A DNA stretch of 64,000 nt. Origin: Sphingobacterium sp. UBA7855 (GTDB lineage: Bacteria; Bacteroidota; Bacteroidia; Sphingobacteriales; Sphingobacteriaceae). The notes under the pieces are model-generated. The model ran no database searches. It was not told the origin of the DNA and worked only from the letters and a program-made list of their open reading frames with translations. The stretch lies in contig DLST01000016.1 in the NCBI GenBank assembly GCA_002500745.1, positions 136,360 to 200,359 of the forward strand, written 5' to 3'. The position numbers and the translations under genes are program-made. Positions 54,573-63,360 of this stretch are shown piece after piece (position 1 is the stretch's first letter; every line of letters begins with the position of its first letter).

Positions 54573-55148
54573 ATGCTAGAATTAGTGTTTGCAACCAATA
54601 ATGCCCATAAATTGGAAGAGGTCCAAGCGATCGTGGGGGATGCTTTTGTCATTAAGAGTTTAAACGATATTGACTGTCAGGATGATATTCCAGAAACAGG
54701 TATAACATTTGAGGAAAATGCCCAGCAGAAAACGGACTATTTGGTGAACAAATATGGTCTTTACTGTTTTGGAGATGACTCAGGCTTAGAAATTGATGCA
54801 TTAAATGGTGAGCCTGGAGTTTATTCAGCACGTTATTCAGGATCGAGGGATATGGAAAAGAATATTGATCTTGTCCTGAAAAATTTAGGCGATAACCCCA
54901 ATCGTACAGCGAGATTCAAAACAGTTATTTCACTATATTTGAATGAGCAGCAGCACTTCTTTGAGGGAAGTATTGAAGGTAAAATTATTGCGGAACGTAG
55001 AGGTGTTGATGGTTTTGGTTATGATCCCATCTTTATCCCTAATGGCTATGACAAGACTTTTGCGGAGATGACTGCCCTTGAAAAAAACAGCATAAGCCAT
55101 CGTGCGATTGCTGTGGGCAAACTTGCTGCATATTTAAGAACGAAGTAA
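54573..55148 (+). CDS. rdgB: Non-canonical purine NTP pyrophosphatase (RdgB/HAM1)
   Basis: A 191-residue RdgB/HAM1-type enzyme that hydrolyses ITP, dITP and XTP to the monophosphates, keeping deaminated purines out of nucleic acids. Start set at ATG 54573 (MLELVFATNNAHK); a TTG three codons upstream is less likely. Signatures: FATNNAHKLEEV, ITFEENAQQKT, GDDSGLEIDALNGEPGVYSARYSG and GFGYDPIFIPNGYDKTFAEM. All typical metal and base-recognition blocks are present. It is convergent with the OstA-like gene and separated from it by a strong terminator. Confidence 0.95.
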   Translation: MLELVFATNNAHKLEEVQAIVGDAFVIKSLNDIDCQDDIPETGITFEENAQQKTDYLVNKYGLYCFGDDSGLEIDALNGEPGVYSARYSGSRDMEKNIDLVLKNLGDNPNRTARFKTVISLYLNEQQHFFEGSIEGKIIAERRGVDGFGYDPIFIPNGYDKTFAEMTALEKNSISHRAIAVGKLAAYLRTK

Positions 55149-55246
55149 GTTAGTTACGATCTGATTTGAGTTATAAATAGAAGTTTTTATTTATTTAATG
55201 ATAAGGAATGAGCGCTTCTGAGAGGATCAGCAGATAGGCTTAAATC

Positions 55247-55290
55247 AAAAAAGCAGCGCAAAACAATTTGTTTTGCGCTGCTTTTTTATG
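55247..55290. terminator. Bidirectional terminator between rdgB and the OstA-like gene
   Basis: A perfect 19-bp stem (arms 55247-55265 and 55269-55287, loop ATT) with A-runs at one end and T-runs at the other, suited to both strands. Confidence 0.85.
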
Positions 55291-55307
55291 CGACTTGGTA
55301 TTGGCGG

Positions 55308-57836
55308 TTATTTAGTTTTTACTTTTGTCTGTGTACTATCTTGCGCCGATATTATCGCCGATTTATTTGTTGTTGAGTCGGACTTTGCAGTTGCTTTGTC
55401 GGCTGCAGTCTTTACATTTGTTTTCGTACTGTTAGCTTTACCTGTTGTTTCCGATGGCTTAGCTGTTTTGGTGGCAGCGCTTGTTTTATTGTTTGAAGCG
55501 TCCACCGCTTTTTCTTTCTCGAGCGTTTCGTTCCCATCAGCTTTCTTGGCGGCACCCTTTTGAGGGGTCGTTGATTTATCGCCTTTTTTAATAGACTTCA
55601 TTGTCCCTGATTCCTCACCTTCTGGCGCAGTAGGAACCGTAAACGAAGCTTTTGAAAGGTCTCTTTTTCGATTTAATAAATCGTCTTTTGACTTAGGCCG
55701 GTCTTCAGGTCGCCAAGTGAAATTCGGAAGAAATTCCTTATCGGCCGTGACTTCAGCAATAGGATAGACCTTGCCGTCTACTTTCCGGATGGATACATAT
55801 TCCTTCAGCTTATTATCTTCCATCAAGATCTTGAAGCGGCTACTTCGATCGTGGACAAGCTCTGTGGTTACATTGGTCTTTTCATCAATATTGTAGAATA
55901 TATTTTCAGCGTTGCCATCAACAAACAGACGTTCCATACGGTTATTGGTGAAAAAGCTGGTAATCTTCCGACCTTTAATCTGATTGAATTTTAATGAGTC
56001 GCTTGTTGCGTTTACCATGAAAGCGTTACCGACAAGTAGTGAATTGTCCAATTTTTGATTCTTTACTTGTAGGAATATGGTATCTCCAGAGATTTGTGAG
56101 TTTTCGGCCCACATCATTGGTTTTCCCATTAGTCTGAACATGGAATCTTGCATACCATAATACATAGAATCTGCTACGGCTTGGAGGTCAGATTTAAATA
56201 GTCGCGCATTATAGTAGGCTTTTATAATCCGTGTTTTGGCCGTATCCTGTGTTAGAGAATCTCGTTTACCCTGTTGAGCATTTTTTAAAGCTGCTCCCAT
56301 CAGTTTATCGGATTCACCGCCTTTCGGGATGATCGCTTTTTTACGCAATAAACTATCAGCCTTAAGATTTTTTTCAATTTCTATCTTGTTTTGATCACCG
56401 ACAATAGCTGGTGTTTTTTTTGCTGCAATCGGTTTCTTATTTGTCAGGGTATCTTGTACTTTTTTAATGTTCTTTTCAAGAACCGGTTTGCTGTTGTCTT
56501 TTTTAGGCAAACTGTCGATTCCCTTGTGAATGCCATCTTTTATGTTTTCTAATGTACCTGTGGAATCAACTGTTGTTGAGCTGGAATCTTGGTCACCATA
56601 ATCGACCTCATTGTCGTCCTCAATCGCCCCACCTTCACGATTCAATTTAAAATCTCTTGCAATATAATCTCGGCGAAATATCATCTGTGAGAAGAGCGTG
56701 TCGGCTGTCATAAAAACAGAATCTACCTGTGAATCAGTCTTAAGTGGTTTATTATTGCCGCTTTTGATATTTTTACCTGGACGTTCCTTTTCTTCTAGAG
56801 CAACTTGCGATGTAGTTTTATTTGATTTGAGCTTATCTTTCTGTCTATCTTTATCAATTTCCTTTAACTCTTTAGTTTCTTTTTTGAGCTCTTGCCCTGT
56901 TTTTTGTGGAGCAGGAGACAAAGAAGATACAGAATCTTTTTGTGTTGAATCTTTTTTGACAACCGAAATGATCAACGGCTTATCAGTCATTGTGATGGAT
57001 TCGTTCCTTCCATTGTACAAGCCAAATCCTCCGTAGGCATAAAATTTGTCTAAGGTGTCAACAAAGACCACATTTTTTACGGCTTTACCGATTCCCACTT
57101 GTCTATCGTAGAATAGGCTGTCTCCCTTAAGAAACTTTGTCCCTTCTGTGTAGAGGTTGTTTTTAGAGAAATAAGCCTGGCCCGTTGCCATATGGTATCG
57201 GCCTTTTTCAGTATATAAGTTTTCCCCTTTATTTCCCTTGATATTGGTAGGCCCATAGAAATCAGTAATGCGTGTATTACCATTATATTTCATGGAATCC
57301 GTGTAGACTTTTACATTGGTTGATCGGACCACAACTTTTTGATTGAAATAAGATTCCCCTGTATTTTCGAAATAAGTAGCTCGCTGGCTTGTAATTGTAT
57401 CGCTTCCTGACAGAATACGCCCACCACTGTAATAATTACCGATTTTACTTCGCATATTATAGACAAGGTGGTCGGTCGTCAGTATGGAGCCGTTGGTGCT
57501 GACCATGCGAACTGCTCCTGTAAGTGTAGCGAGTTGCATTGCTGCTTCATAATGTAATTTATTGGAGAATATCTGTGTACCGTCGGGTTGAGTAATGATT
57601 ACGTTTCCAAAGGCTTCAAAAAATTGTCTGCCAATGTTGTCTTTATGTAAATAGCCACTATCTGAGGATAGCGTTGAACCCACATGTTCATAGACTGGAC
57701 GGTAAAACAAAATATTGCCGTCTTTTCCAGTAATAATATGGGATGATGAAAGAAGCTTTAGTTCATCCTGTTTCTGAGCTTGGACCGACAAGCCAGTTAA
57801 AATAAATACAATAAGTGTATAAATGTATTGTTTCAC
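55308..57836 (-). CDS. OstA-like (LptD/LptA-domain) exported protein
   Basis: An 842-residue exported protein with an N-terminal OstA-type beta-jellyroll (about 20-300), the fold shared by LptA and LptD in lipopolysaccharide transport. I place the start at GTG 57836. This gives a clean signal peptide (KQYIYTLIVFILTGLSVQAQ), and a promoter box lies five bases upstream; an ATG 15 codons earlier would precede that promoter. Repeating D/N-rich strands run to about 300. A Lys/Ser/Thr/Asp-rich linker (about 305-520) follows, then more OstA-like strands (about 530-700). The C-terminal 120 residues are low complexity (Lys, Thr, Ser, Ala). No LptD beta-barrel is recognisable, so it is not LptD itself. 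Confidence 0.8.
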   Translation of the reverse strand: MKQYIYTLIVFILTGLSVQAQKQDELKLLSSSHIITGKDGNILFYRPVYEHVGSTLSSDSGYLHKDNIGRQFFEAFGNVIITQPDGTQIFSNKLHYEAAMQLATLTGAVRMVSTNGSILTTDHLVYNMRSKIGNYYSGGRILSGSDTITSQRATYFENTGESYFNQKVVVRSTNVKVYTDSMKYNGNTRITDFYGPTNIKGNKGENLYTEKGRYHMATGQAYFSKNNLYTEGTKFLKGDSLFYDRQVGIGKAVKNVVFVDTLDKFYAYGGFGLYNGRNESITMTDKPLIISVVKKDSTQKDSVSSLSPAPQKTGQELKKETKELKEIDKDRQKDKLKSNKTTSQVALEEKERPGKNIKSGNNKPLKTDSQVDSVFMTADTLFSQMIFRRDYIARDFKLNREGGAIEDDNEVDYGDQDSSSTTVDSTGTLENIKDGIHKGIDSLPKKDNSKPVLEKNIKKVQDTLTNKKPIAAKKTPAIVGDQNKIEIEKNLKADSLLRKKAIIPKGGESDKLMGAALKNAQQGKRDSLTQDTAKTRIIKAYYNARLFKSDLQAVADSMYYGMQDSMFRLMGKPMMWAENSQISGDTIFLQVKNQKLDNSLLVGNAFMVNATSDSLKFNQIKGRKITSFFTNNRMERLFVDGNAENIFYNIDEKTNVTTELVHDRSSRFKILMEDNKLKEYVSIRKVDGKVYPIAEVTADKEFLPNFTWRPEDRPKSKDDLLNRKRDLSKASFTVPTAPEGEESGTMKSIKKGDKSTTPQKGAAKKADGNETLEKEKAVDASNNKTSAATKTAKPSETTGKANSTKTNVKTAADKATAKSDSTTNKSAIISAQDSTQTKVKTK

Positions 57837-57841
57837 ATGGG

Positions 57842-57849
57842 CAAAAATA
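57842..57849 (-). promoter_or_regulatory. Promoter -7 element of the OstA-like gene, 5 nt from its GTG start
   Basis: Reads TATTTTTG on the minus strand, an exact TAnnTTTG match, five bases before the GTG codon. It supports that start over an upstream ATG. Confidence 0.5.
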
Positions 57850-57923
57850 TGGATTTTAATTGCTACTTTACTGGATTTCACAAATTTTAAGACTTGAATT
57901 TATCTTTGACATAAAATATACCT

Positions 57924-57931
57924 TAACTTTG
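57924..57931 (+). promoter_or_regulatory. Promoter -7 element of tilS, 4 nt from its ATG
   Basis: TAACTTTG is an exact TAnnTTTG match. Four bases (TTCT) separate it from the start codon, so a leaderless transcript is predicted. I see no good -33 element at the usual spacing. Confidence 0.6.
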
Positions 57932-57935
57932 TTCT

Positions 57936-59267
57936 ATGAATGTGCTGGAAAGACTAAAGGGCTATATTGAAAAGGAGCATTTGTTGATGCCCCATCATAA
58001 GGTATTGCTTACAGTGAGTGGAGGAAAGGATTCGATGCTTATGGCACATCTGTTTGTAAAAGCGGGGTATACCCTTGCTATTGCACATTGTAATTTTAAA
58101 TTGAGGGGTACGGATTCTGATGCGGACGAAGCATTGGTTAGAACGTTCGCCACGGAAAATAATGTCCCGATATTTGTGCGGCATTTTGATACAAAAACCT
58201 ATGCGAAAGAGCGACAGATTTCGATTCAAATGGCTGCCCGTGAACTTCGTTACGCCTGGTTTGAGAAATTGCGACATGAAATGGACTTCGATCGAATTGC
58301 AGTTGCTCATCATCTGAATGATCATATCGAAACGGTTCTATTAAACCTTTGTCGCGGAACTGGTCTTCAGGGACTTCAGGGTATTCTCCCTGTCCGGGAG
58401 CGCATCATTCGACCCTTACTTTTCCTAAAGGCCAGCGAAATTGAACATTTTGTTAATATGTACGGTATTTCCTATCGAGATGATCAATCCAATTTTTCAA
58501 CAAAATATGCCCGAAATAAAATACGGATTGATATTATTCCGCATTTTCAAAAGCTTCAGCCAGATTTCGAAATGGTCTTCGAGCAGAATATCCAACATTT
58601 TAAAGAGTCTTATCAACTGCTGCAGCAATTTGTAGAGCCTATTCGCAAACTGCTTTTTTTTCCTACTGGCGCTGGGTGGGAGGTTCGGAAAGAAGATTTA
58701 GAACCTTATCTTGATAATCTACCACTGCTCTATGAGCTATTCTCGCCCTTTAATTTCTCAAAGGCGATATTAAGTGATCTCCAACAAGCATGGGTAAGAG
58801 AATCGGGGCGTATTTTTCAATCTGATTGCTACCATATGCTCTTGGACAGAAATGAACTTTTTATTCGAGAGAAGGAATTTGTTTCTGCTGATGAGGGGTT
58901 GATTACCTCCGAAACTTCAACCGTGGAGTGGAAGCAGTATTGCTTTCATGCTGAGGTTTCTACAGATGTAACTATTGTCCAAGCGACAGAGGTTGCGAAG
59001 CTGGAGTATGATTTATTGGTTTTTCCTCTCACGATTCGATCGTGGAAAGTTGGCGATAGCTTTTATCCTTTAGGTATGGAAGGCCGTAAGAAGCTGAGCG
59101 ATTTTTTTATCAATAAGAAGATCAGCTTATTTGAAAAAGATAATATTCCGATCGTGGTGAATGGAAACGGAGATATTCTTTGGGTAGCAAATTATCGGAT
59201 AGACAATCGTTATAAAATTACCTCCAATACAAAAAAAGTCCTTACTTTAGTTTGCAGAACTGATTAG
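57936..59267 (+). CDS. tilS: tRNA(Ile)-lysidine synthetase
   Basis: A 443-residue TilS that converts C34 of the tRNA(Ile) CAU anticodon into lysidine, an essential step for reading AUA. The ATP-PPase P-loop is SGGKDS (about 28-33). AHHLNDHIETVLLNLCRGTG and RDDQSNFSTKYARNKIR are family signatures. The C-terminal domain (about 365-440) contains the PLTIRSWKVGDSFYPLGM and KKLSDFFINKKI segments of TilS_C. Length is standard. It lies divergent from the OstA-like gene across about 100 bp. Confidence 0.96.
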   Translation: MNVLERLKGYIEKEHLLMPHHKVLLTVSGGKDSMLMAHLFVKAGYTLAIAHCNFKLRGTDSDADEALVRTFATENNVPIFVRHFDTKTYAKERQISIQMAARELRYAWFEKLRHEMDFDRIAVAHHLNDHIETVLLNLCRGTGLQGLQGILPVRERIIRPLLFLKASEIEHFVNMYGISYRDDQSNFSTKYARNKIRIDIIPHFQKLQPDFEMVFEQNIQHFKESYQLLQQFVEPIRKLLFFPTGAGWEVRKEDLEPYLDNLPLLYELFSPFNFSKAILSDLQQAWVRESGRIFQSDCYHMLLDRNELFIREKEFVSADEGLITSETSTVEWKQYCFHAEVSTDVTIVQATEVAKLEYDLLVFPLTIRSWKVGDSFYPLGMEGRKKLSDFFINKKISLFEKDNIPIVVNGNGDILWVANYRIDNRYKITSNTKKVLTLVCRTD

Positions 59268-59455
59268 CGACAAATGCTGCCGCTGAATTAGAAAAAAAAC
59301 TCTGTTTTTGGAGAACGTACAAGGTGTTTCTATGAAGCTAATCCAGTATAGTGTGGATTGTGAAAACCATAGAAGCGAAGCGATGCTATTGATAGGTTGA
59401 AATATAACCAAGCAATGGTATTGAGTCTCCCAATTGACAGCTAAATCTTAAATAA

Positions 59456-59950
59456 ATGAAAGAAGGTGTACTCTATTCGGAAAATCAATATTTAGGTCGT
59501 GACCGTGTTTGGATAAGTGTGCGTTTGGTGCTTGTACTTTTTTGCTTTACTGCATTTTATCTGAATTTGGATCATTTGATATCCAGTCAATTGTTTTTTA
59601 TTGTCGGGGTAGGTATTATCATCACATCTATCGTAATGATGTATATGGTATTGTTCCGTACGGAGGTCTTTGAAGATCACATTCTTATTAGCGGGCTTTG
59701 GTCTACCCGGGTGGTCAAAATAGATCTTGCTTCTATCACAAAGATTGAAAAGGCACCATATAGCACTTTCTTTTTCAATAACCCAGTTTACAATCTGCAT
59801 ACAAAAGGTAAAATTAAATTCTTTGCTGGTGGTAAAAATGCTGTCTTTCTGACAGATAAAAATGGCCTTACTTATGTCTTGGGCACACAACGCCAAGAAG
59901 AGCTCTACCGGATTATTAGGGAAACGAAAGAGAAATTAGGAAAATCTTAA
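59456..59950 (+). CDS. Two-helix membrane protein with PH-like domain
   Basis: A 164-residue protein with two hydrophobic helices (about 20-38 and 44-68) followed by a cytosolic domain of about 90 residues made mostly of beta strands with a closing helix (VFEDHILISGLWSTRVVKIDLASITKIE, here described by its ends VFEDH and ITKIE). This topology fits small bacterial PH-like (bPH) membrane proteins of unknown function. I do not recognise a more specific family. The gene is co-oriented with tilS (188 nt gap) and DUF4834 (85 nt gap). Confidence 0.65.
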   Translation: MKEGVLYSENQYLGRDRVWISVRLVLVLFCFTAFYLNLDHLISSQLFFIVGVGIIITSIVMMYMVLFRTEVFEDHILISGLWSTRVVKIDLASITKIEKAPYSTFFFNNPVYNLHTKGKIKFFAGGKNAVFLTDKNGLTYVLGTQRQEELYRIIRETKEKLGKS

Positions 59951-60009
59951 AATGTGTTAATAAATTCTTATCTGACATTTTAAAGACATCAATTTTCCGA
60001 GTTATTGGT

Positions 60010-60017
60010 TAAATTTG
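60010..60017 (+). promoter_or_regulatory. Promoter -7 element of the DUF4834 gene
   Basis: TAAATTTG, an exact TAnnTTTG match, 18 nt before ATG 60036. Confidence 0.55.
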
Positions 60018-60035
60018 ATAAAATAACAACGAACT

Positions 60036-60356
60036 ATGGCATTTTTAAAATTTATACTTATTGCATTCGCTGTTTACTTTGTAGTAAGATTCTTATTTAA
60101 ATTATTTTTACCTTTCGCGATGCGCAAAGCAGCTGAGAAGTTAATGAAAAAAGCGCAGCAACAGGGTGGAGCATATAATAGCCAAGGGCAAGGCGGAACA
60201 TTTTATTATGAATTTAACGGTCAACGCCAAGAGCAAGCCAAAAGGTCGCAGCCCGAAGGTAAGGTGCATGTAGATTACATTCCGCCAAAAGAAGGTGTCG
60301 AACGTAAAGGTACAGAAACGGCTGGTGAGTTTGTCGATTTTGAGGAAATTAAATAA
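60036..60356 (+). CDS. DUF4834 family protein
   Basis: A 106-residue protein with one N-terminal membrane helix (about 4-28) and a polar tail rich in Lys, Gln and Gly. A short Gly/Gln stretch (QQGGAYNSQGQGG, about 47-59) precedes the conserved KVHVDYIPPKE motif and an acidic end (EFVDFEEIK). It matches the DUF4834 family of Bacteroidota, which has no assigned function. It lies directly upstream of recF, a placement often seen in the phylum. Confidence 0.8.
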   Translation: MAFLKFILIAFAVYFVVRFLFKLFLPFAMRKAAEKLMKKAQQQGGAYNSQGQGGTFYYEFNGQRQEQAKRSQPEGKVHVDYIPPKEGVERKGTETAGEFVDFEEIK

Positions 60357-60377
60357 TTTTTAGCAATTCAAATAGCG

Positions 60378-60385
60378 TATCTTTG
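60378..60385 (+). promoter_or_regulatory. Promoter -7 element of recF, 4 nt from its ATG
   Basis: TATCTTTG, an exact TAnnTTTG match, four bases (TGCC) before the recF start codon. It lies 21 nt after the DUF4834 stop, giving recF and the genes after it their own start site. Confidence 0.6.
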
Positions 60386-60389
60386 TGCC

Positions 60390-61493
60390 ATGTGGCTCAA
60401 GCAACTTTCTGTTCTAAATTTCAAAAATTACGCGGAATCATCTTTGGAATTCCTTCCTGAGGTAAATGCATTTACAGGTGATAATGGGGTTGGAAAAACC
60501 AATCTTTTGGATGCGATTCATTATTTATCCCTTTGTAAAAGTTATTTCAATCCGATCGATTCACAGCACATCAAGTCAGGTAACGACTGGTTTATGGTAC
60601 AGGGAGAGTTTAATAAAGAATCAACCAGTGATTTTATATCTTGTAGCCTAAAAAAAAATCAAAAGAAGCAGTTTAAAAAAAACAAGAAGGATTATCCTAG
60701 ATTGGCTGATCATATCGGTTTGTTTCCTTTGGTGATGATTTCCCCAAACGATAGTATCATCGTCACAGATGGGAGTGAAGAACGTAGAAAGTTTGTGGAT
60801 AATGTAATTTCCCAAACAGACAATAAATATTTAGATACGCTGATTATTTATAATAAGTTTTTAGCTCAACGTAACAGCCTTCTTAAACAAGCGCGTCAAA
60901 CTAGTGTACTTGATCTTGGACTAATTGAAATTCTTAATTTTCAACTTGAAGAAGTTGGAAATATTATTTTTCAAAAAAGAAGATCCTTTATGGAGGAGTT
61001 TCAGCCTGAGTTTGACCGACATTATCAGTTCCTCACTGAAGACGCGGAGTCCGTACAATTGCACTATGAATCGCCTTTAATGACTGATTCTTTTTTACGT
61101 ATTTTGGAAAAGAACTTGGAGCGTGACCGTATGTTAGAACGTACCACGCAGGGTATACATAAGGATGATCTAATATTTACAATTCACGGTGGAATGCCTT
61201 TGAAAAAATTTGGTTCTCAAGGGCAACAAAAATCTTTTTTAATTGCGCTAAAACTTGCTCAATATTCTTATTTGCAACATAAAAAGGGTTTTAAGCCTCT
61301 GCTTCTTTTGGATGATATATTCGATAAACTAGATGATCGTAGAACACACAAATTGATGCAAATGGTTTCCGAAGATGATTTTGGACAGATTTTCCTAACC
61401 GATACAGATTCAAAAAGAATTGAGCGAATATTTGAGGAAATCAACCGTCCTGTTCGTATATTTGATATTGTAGGAGGACAAGTCAATGTATAA
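60390..61493 (+). CDS. recF: DNA replication and repair protein RecF
   Basis: A 367-residue SMC-like ATPase that binds gapped DNA and, with RecO/RecR, loads RecA. Walker A is TGDNGVGKTNLLDAIHYLS (about 29-47). The ABC-type signature region is FGSQGQQKSF, and Walker B is LLLLDDIFDKLDD near residue 305. N-terminal LNFKNYAESSLEF is typical. Length is standard. Its last codons overlap by 8 nt the start of the DUF721 gene (ATGTATAA). Confidence 0.96.
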   Translation: MWLKQLSVLNFKNYAESSLEFLPEVNAFTGDNGVGKTNLLDAIHYLSLCKSYFNPIDSQHIKSGNDWFMVQGEFNKESTSDFISCSLKKNQKKQFKKNKKDYPRLADHIGLFPLVMISPNDSIIVTDGSEERRKFVDNVISQTDNKYLDTLIIYNKFLAQRNSLLKQARQTSVLDLGLIEILNFQLEEVGNIIFQKRRSFMEEFQPEFDRHYQFLTEDAESVQLHYESPLMTDSFLRILEKNLERDRMLERTTQGIHKDDLIFTIHGGMPLKKFGSQGQQKSFLIALKLAQYSYLQHKKGFKPLLLLDDIFDKLDDRRTHKLMQMVSEDDFGQIFLTDTDSKRIERIFEEINRPVRIFDIVGGQVNV

Positions 61494-61812
61494 GAAGCAC
61501 GCTAAGAAAAGCCTGGAATTTATTCGGTCAAGCGATGATATCACGATTAAGGAGGGAGTTGAACGTCTTCTTGAGGCTTATAAACTGCGAAGGAAATTTG
61601 ACGAAACATCGATCGCTTCCGTTTGGCCTCAATTGATCGGTAGAGCTATTGCTAATCGCACTCAGCAGCTATATGTTCGTGATAAAAAACTGTTTGTACG
61701 TGTCGAGTCTGCTGTTATTAAAAATGAATTGGCGCTTATGCGACGACAAATTTTAGGGAGGGTAAATGAATATGTAGGTCACGTCATTATTGAAGAAGTC
61801 GTGATTTTATAA
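61486..61812 (+). CDS. DUF721/DciA-like protein
   Basis: A 108-residue basic protein of the DUF721 family. DciA, the family's best-known member, loads the replicative helicase DnaB in most bacteria that lack DnaC or DnaI. The N-terminal helix pairs and the conserved WPQLIGRAIANRTQQLYVRDKKLFV segment (ends WPQLIG and KKLFV) are family features. The ATG overlaps the recF stop by 8 nt, so the two are translationally coupled. The single-domain form here lacks the long C-terminal tail of some DciA proteins, so helicase loading is likely but not certain. Confidence 0.8.
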   Translation: MYKKHAKKSLEFIRSSDDITIKEGVERLLEAYKLRRKFDETSIASVWPQLIGRAIANRTQQLYVRDKKLFVRVESAVIKNELALMRRQILGRVNEYVGHVIIEEVVIL

Positions 61813-61823
61813 AATCTCTTTTC

Positions 61824-62387
61824 ATGTTTGATCAACTCTTCCAAGATTTTTTCCCTATTTCTGAGGCTAGTGCCTTAAAACTTTTCTCAAACTTCGCGCG
61901 TATTGAATTAAAACGTGGTGATTATTTGATCAAGGCGGGCGATTATTCTTCCAACCTGTTTGTGATAGAATCCGGATTAATCCGTCAATATGCTTGGTCA
62001 AAAAAAGGAGAGTTTACGCAATGGATAGGTACAACGAATCATTTTGTGACAGATCTAACTTCTTTCATCTTTGGCAGGGCTTCCAGATGGAATTTCCAAT
62101 GCATTAGCGATTGTACGGTATACCGTTTGTCAAAGTCCGATTACCAGCGGATGGAATCCGAAATTGAGGAATGGAATAAATTTGAGAAGGCTTTTTTAGC
62201 CAAATGCTTTTGTACTATGGAGCAGCGCATTTCGGATTTCATTTGTCTAACGGCGGATGAGAGATATGTCCAATACTTTGAACAACATAAATTATTATTC
62301 CAACAAGTTCCTCTTCAATATATCGCCTCCGTTTTGGGTATGAGCCCAGAAACCTTGAGTCGTATTCGAACAAAAATAAGTTCTTGA
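61824..62387 (+). CDS. Crp/Fnr family transcriptional regulator
   Basis: A 187-residue regulator with an N-terminal cyclic-nucleotide-binding-type beta-roll (about 25-115: RGDYLIKAGDYSSNLFVIESGLIR, here given by its ends RGDYL and SGLIR). A dimerisation helix and a C-terminal winged HTH follow (VPLQYIASVLGMSPETLSRI). The phosphate-binding residues of cAMP receptors are not obvious, so the ligand is unknown. It starts 11 nt after the DUF721 gene. Confidence 0.88.
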   Translation: MFDQLFQDFFPISEASALKLFSNFARIELKRGDYLIKAGDYSSNLFVIESGLIRQYAWSKKGEFTQWIGTTNHFVTDLTSFIFGRASRWNFQCISDCTVYRLSKSDYQRMESEIEEWNKFEKAFLAKCFCTMEQRISDFICLTADERYVQYFEQHKLLFQQVPLQYIASVLGMSPETLSRIRTKISS

Positions 62388-62638
62388 TAAAAGTCAAGAG
62401 CGACCTGCCTGTCTCTTTCTAGTTTTGTCGTGTAGCTGTTAACGAACAGCTTAATTAATCGAACACGTAAGCAAAATTTTGTGTATACGGTTCGTAATAA
62501 GCTTGGAATAGTTTGTATGCAACTGTAATAATTGAAATTAAGACGAAACTAGGATAGCATCACATACGCTTTATCGTTATATGAAGACGGATGAAGAAGA
62601 TGGAGCTATTTTGTCGTTTCAGCGATAAAAAGAACACA

Positions 62639-63073
62639 ATGAAAAAGATTGAAACGAGTATTCTCATTGATGCATCAGCAGAAGAGGTTTGGCAGGTATT
62701 AAGTGAATTTAAGGCTTATTCCCAATGGAGCCCAACAATCAAACAGTTTGAAACGGAACCGGTAGTCGGAAAACGCTGTAAAGTGCTTTTAGAACAACCA
62801 AACGGATTCAAGATCAAAATGAATCCAATATTCCTTTCTATTGAACAGCATAGCGAGCTGCGTTGGAAAGGAGATTTATTCTTTCCAGGTATTTTTGGTG
62901 GCGAGCATTATTTTAGGTTAGAACAAGTGGGAGCTTCACAAGTTAGATTTGTCCAAGGTGAATTTTTTTCTGGATTGTTGGTTCCTCTTCTGGGAAAACT
63001 ACTGGTAGAGACAAAACGTGGATTTGAACTTTTCAACATAGCGATTAAAAGAAGGGTAGAGGGTGGTTCTTAA
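62639..63073 (+). CDS. SRPBCC (START-like) domain protein
   Basis: A 144-residue SRPBCC/polyketide-cyclase-like protein, a helix-grip fold with a hydrophobic cavity for a small ligand. Start set at ATG 62639 (MKKIETSILIDASAEEVWQV), which begins the first strand directly; an ATG 16 codons earlier adds a basic Cys-containing lead of uncertain value. Typical segments: ASAEEVWQVLSEF, WSPTIKQFE and the long C-terminal helix VETKRGFELFNIAIKR. No ligand can be named. It follows the Crp-type regulator after about 250 nt and may be its target. Confidence 0.8.
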   Translation: MKKIETSILIDASAEEVWQVLSEFKAYSQWSPTIKQFETEPVVGKRCKVLLEQPNGFKIKMNPIFLSIEQHSELRWKGDLFFPGIFGGEHYFRLEQVGASQVRFVQGEFFSGLLVPLLGKLLVETKRGFELFNIAIKRRVEGGS

Positions 63074-63287
63074 CTTTCCACAGGAATTTGTTAGTATCGT
63101 TTTTTTATAAACACGATAGTTAGGAAATTTGTCGATGATCGCTAACTTATTCACATTTTACTGTGTATAACCTTCTAGTTTTGAACATTTCGTCAGTTTT
63201 TCATTCCTATTGGTTTTAGTTGTTAACAATTGGGTGTTAATAAACGTGTGCTTATGCACAATTTCTGTTAATACCTGTATGCTGATA

Positions 63288-63330
63288 AGCTACTTATTAA
63301 CATTTATAGTGTTAATAAGTAGCTGTTTTT
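63288..63330 (+). terminator. Perfect 15-bp hairpin in the DnaA-box region
   Basis: Arms 63288-63302 (AGCTACTTATTAACA) and 63310-63324 pair perfectly around TTTATAG, with GTTTTT following the right arm. It may end transcripts of the plus-strand gene, or form part of the candidate origin. Confidence 0.55.
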
Positions 63331-63360
63331 GTTGGTAAGTATGTTTATGGGTGTAGTTTA

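Noticed and set aside
55273..55563. 96-codon plus-strand frame resembling a membrane protein
   Set aside because: It is the complement of the Lys/Thr/Ala-rich tail of the OstA-like gene; hydrophobic look arises from antisense of Lys codons, and it overlaps the terminator.
62434..62451. Short hairpin AGCTGTT-AACG-AACAGCT after the Crp-type gene
   Set aside because: 7-bp stem without a U-run; too weak to call a terminator or operator.
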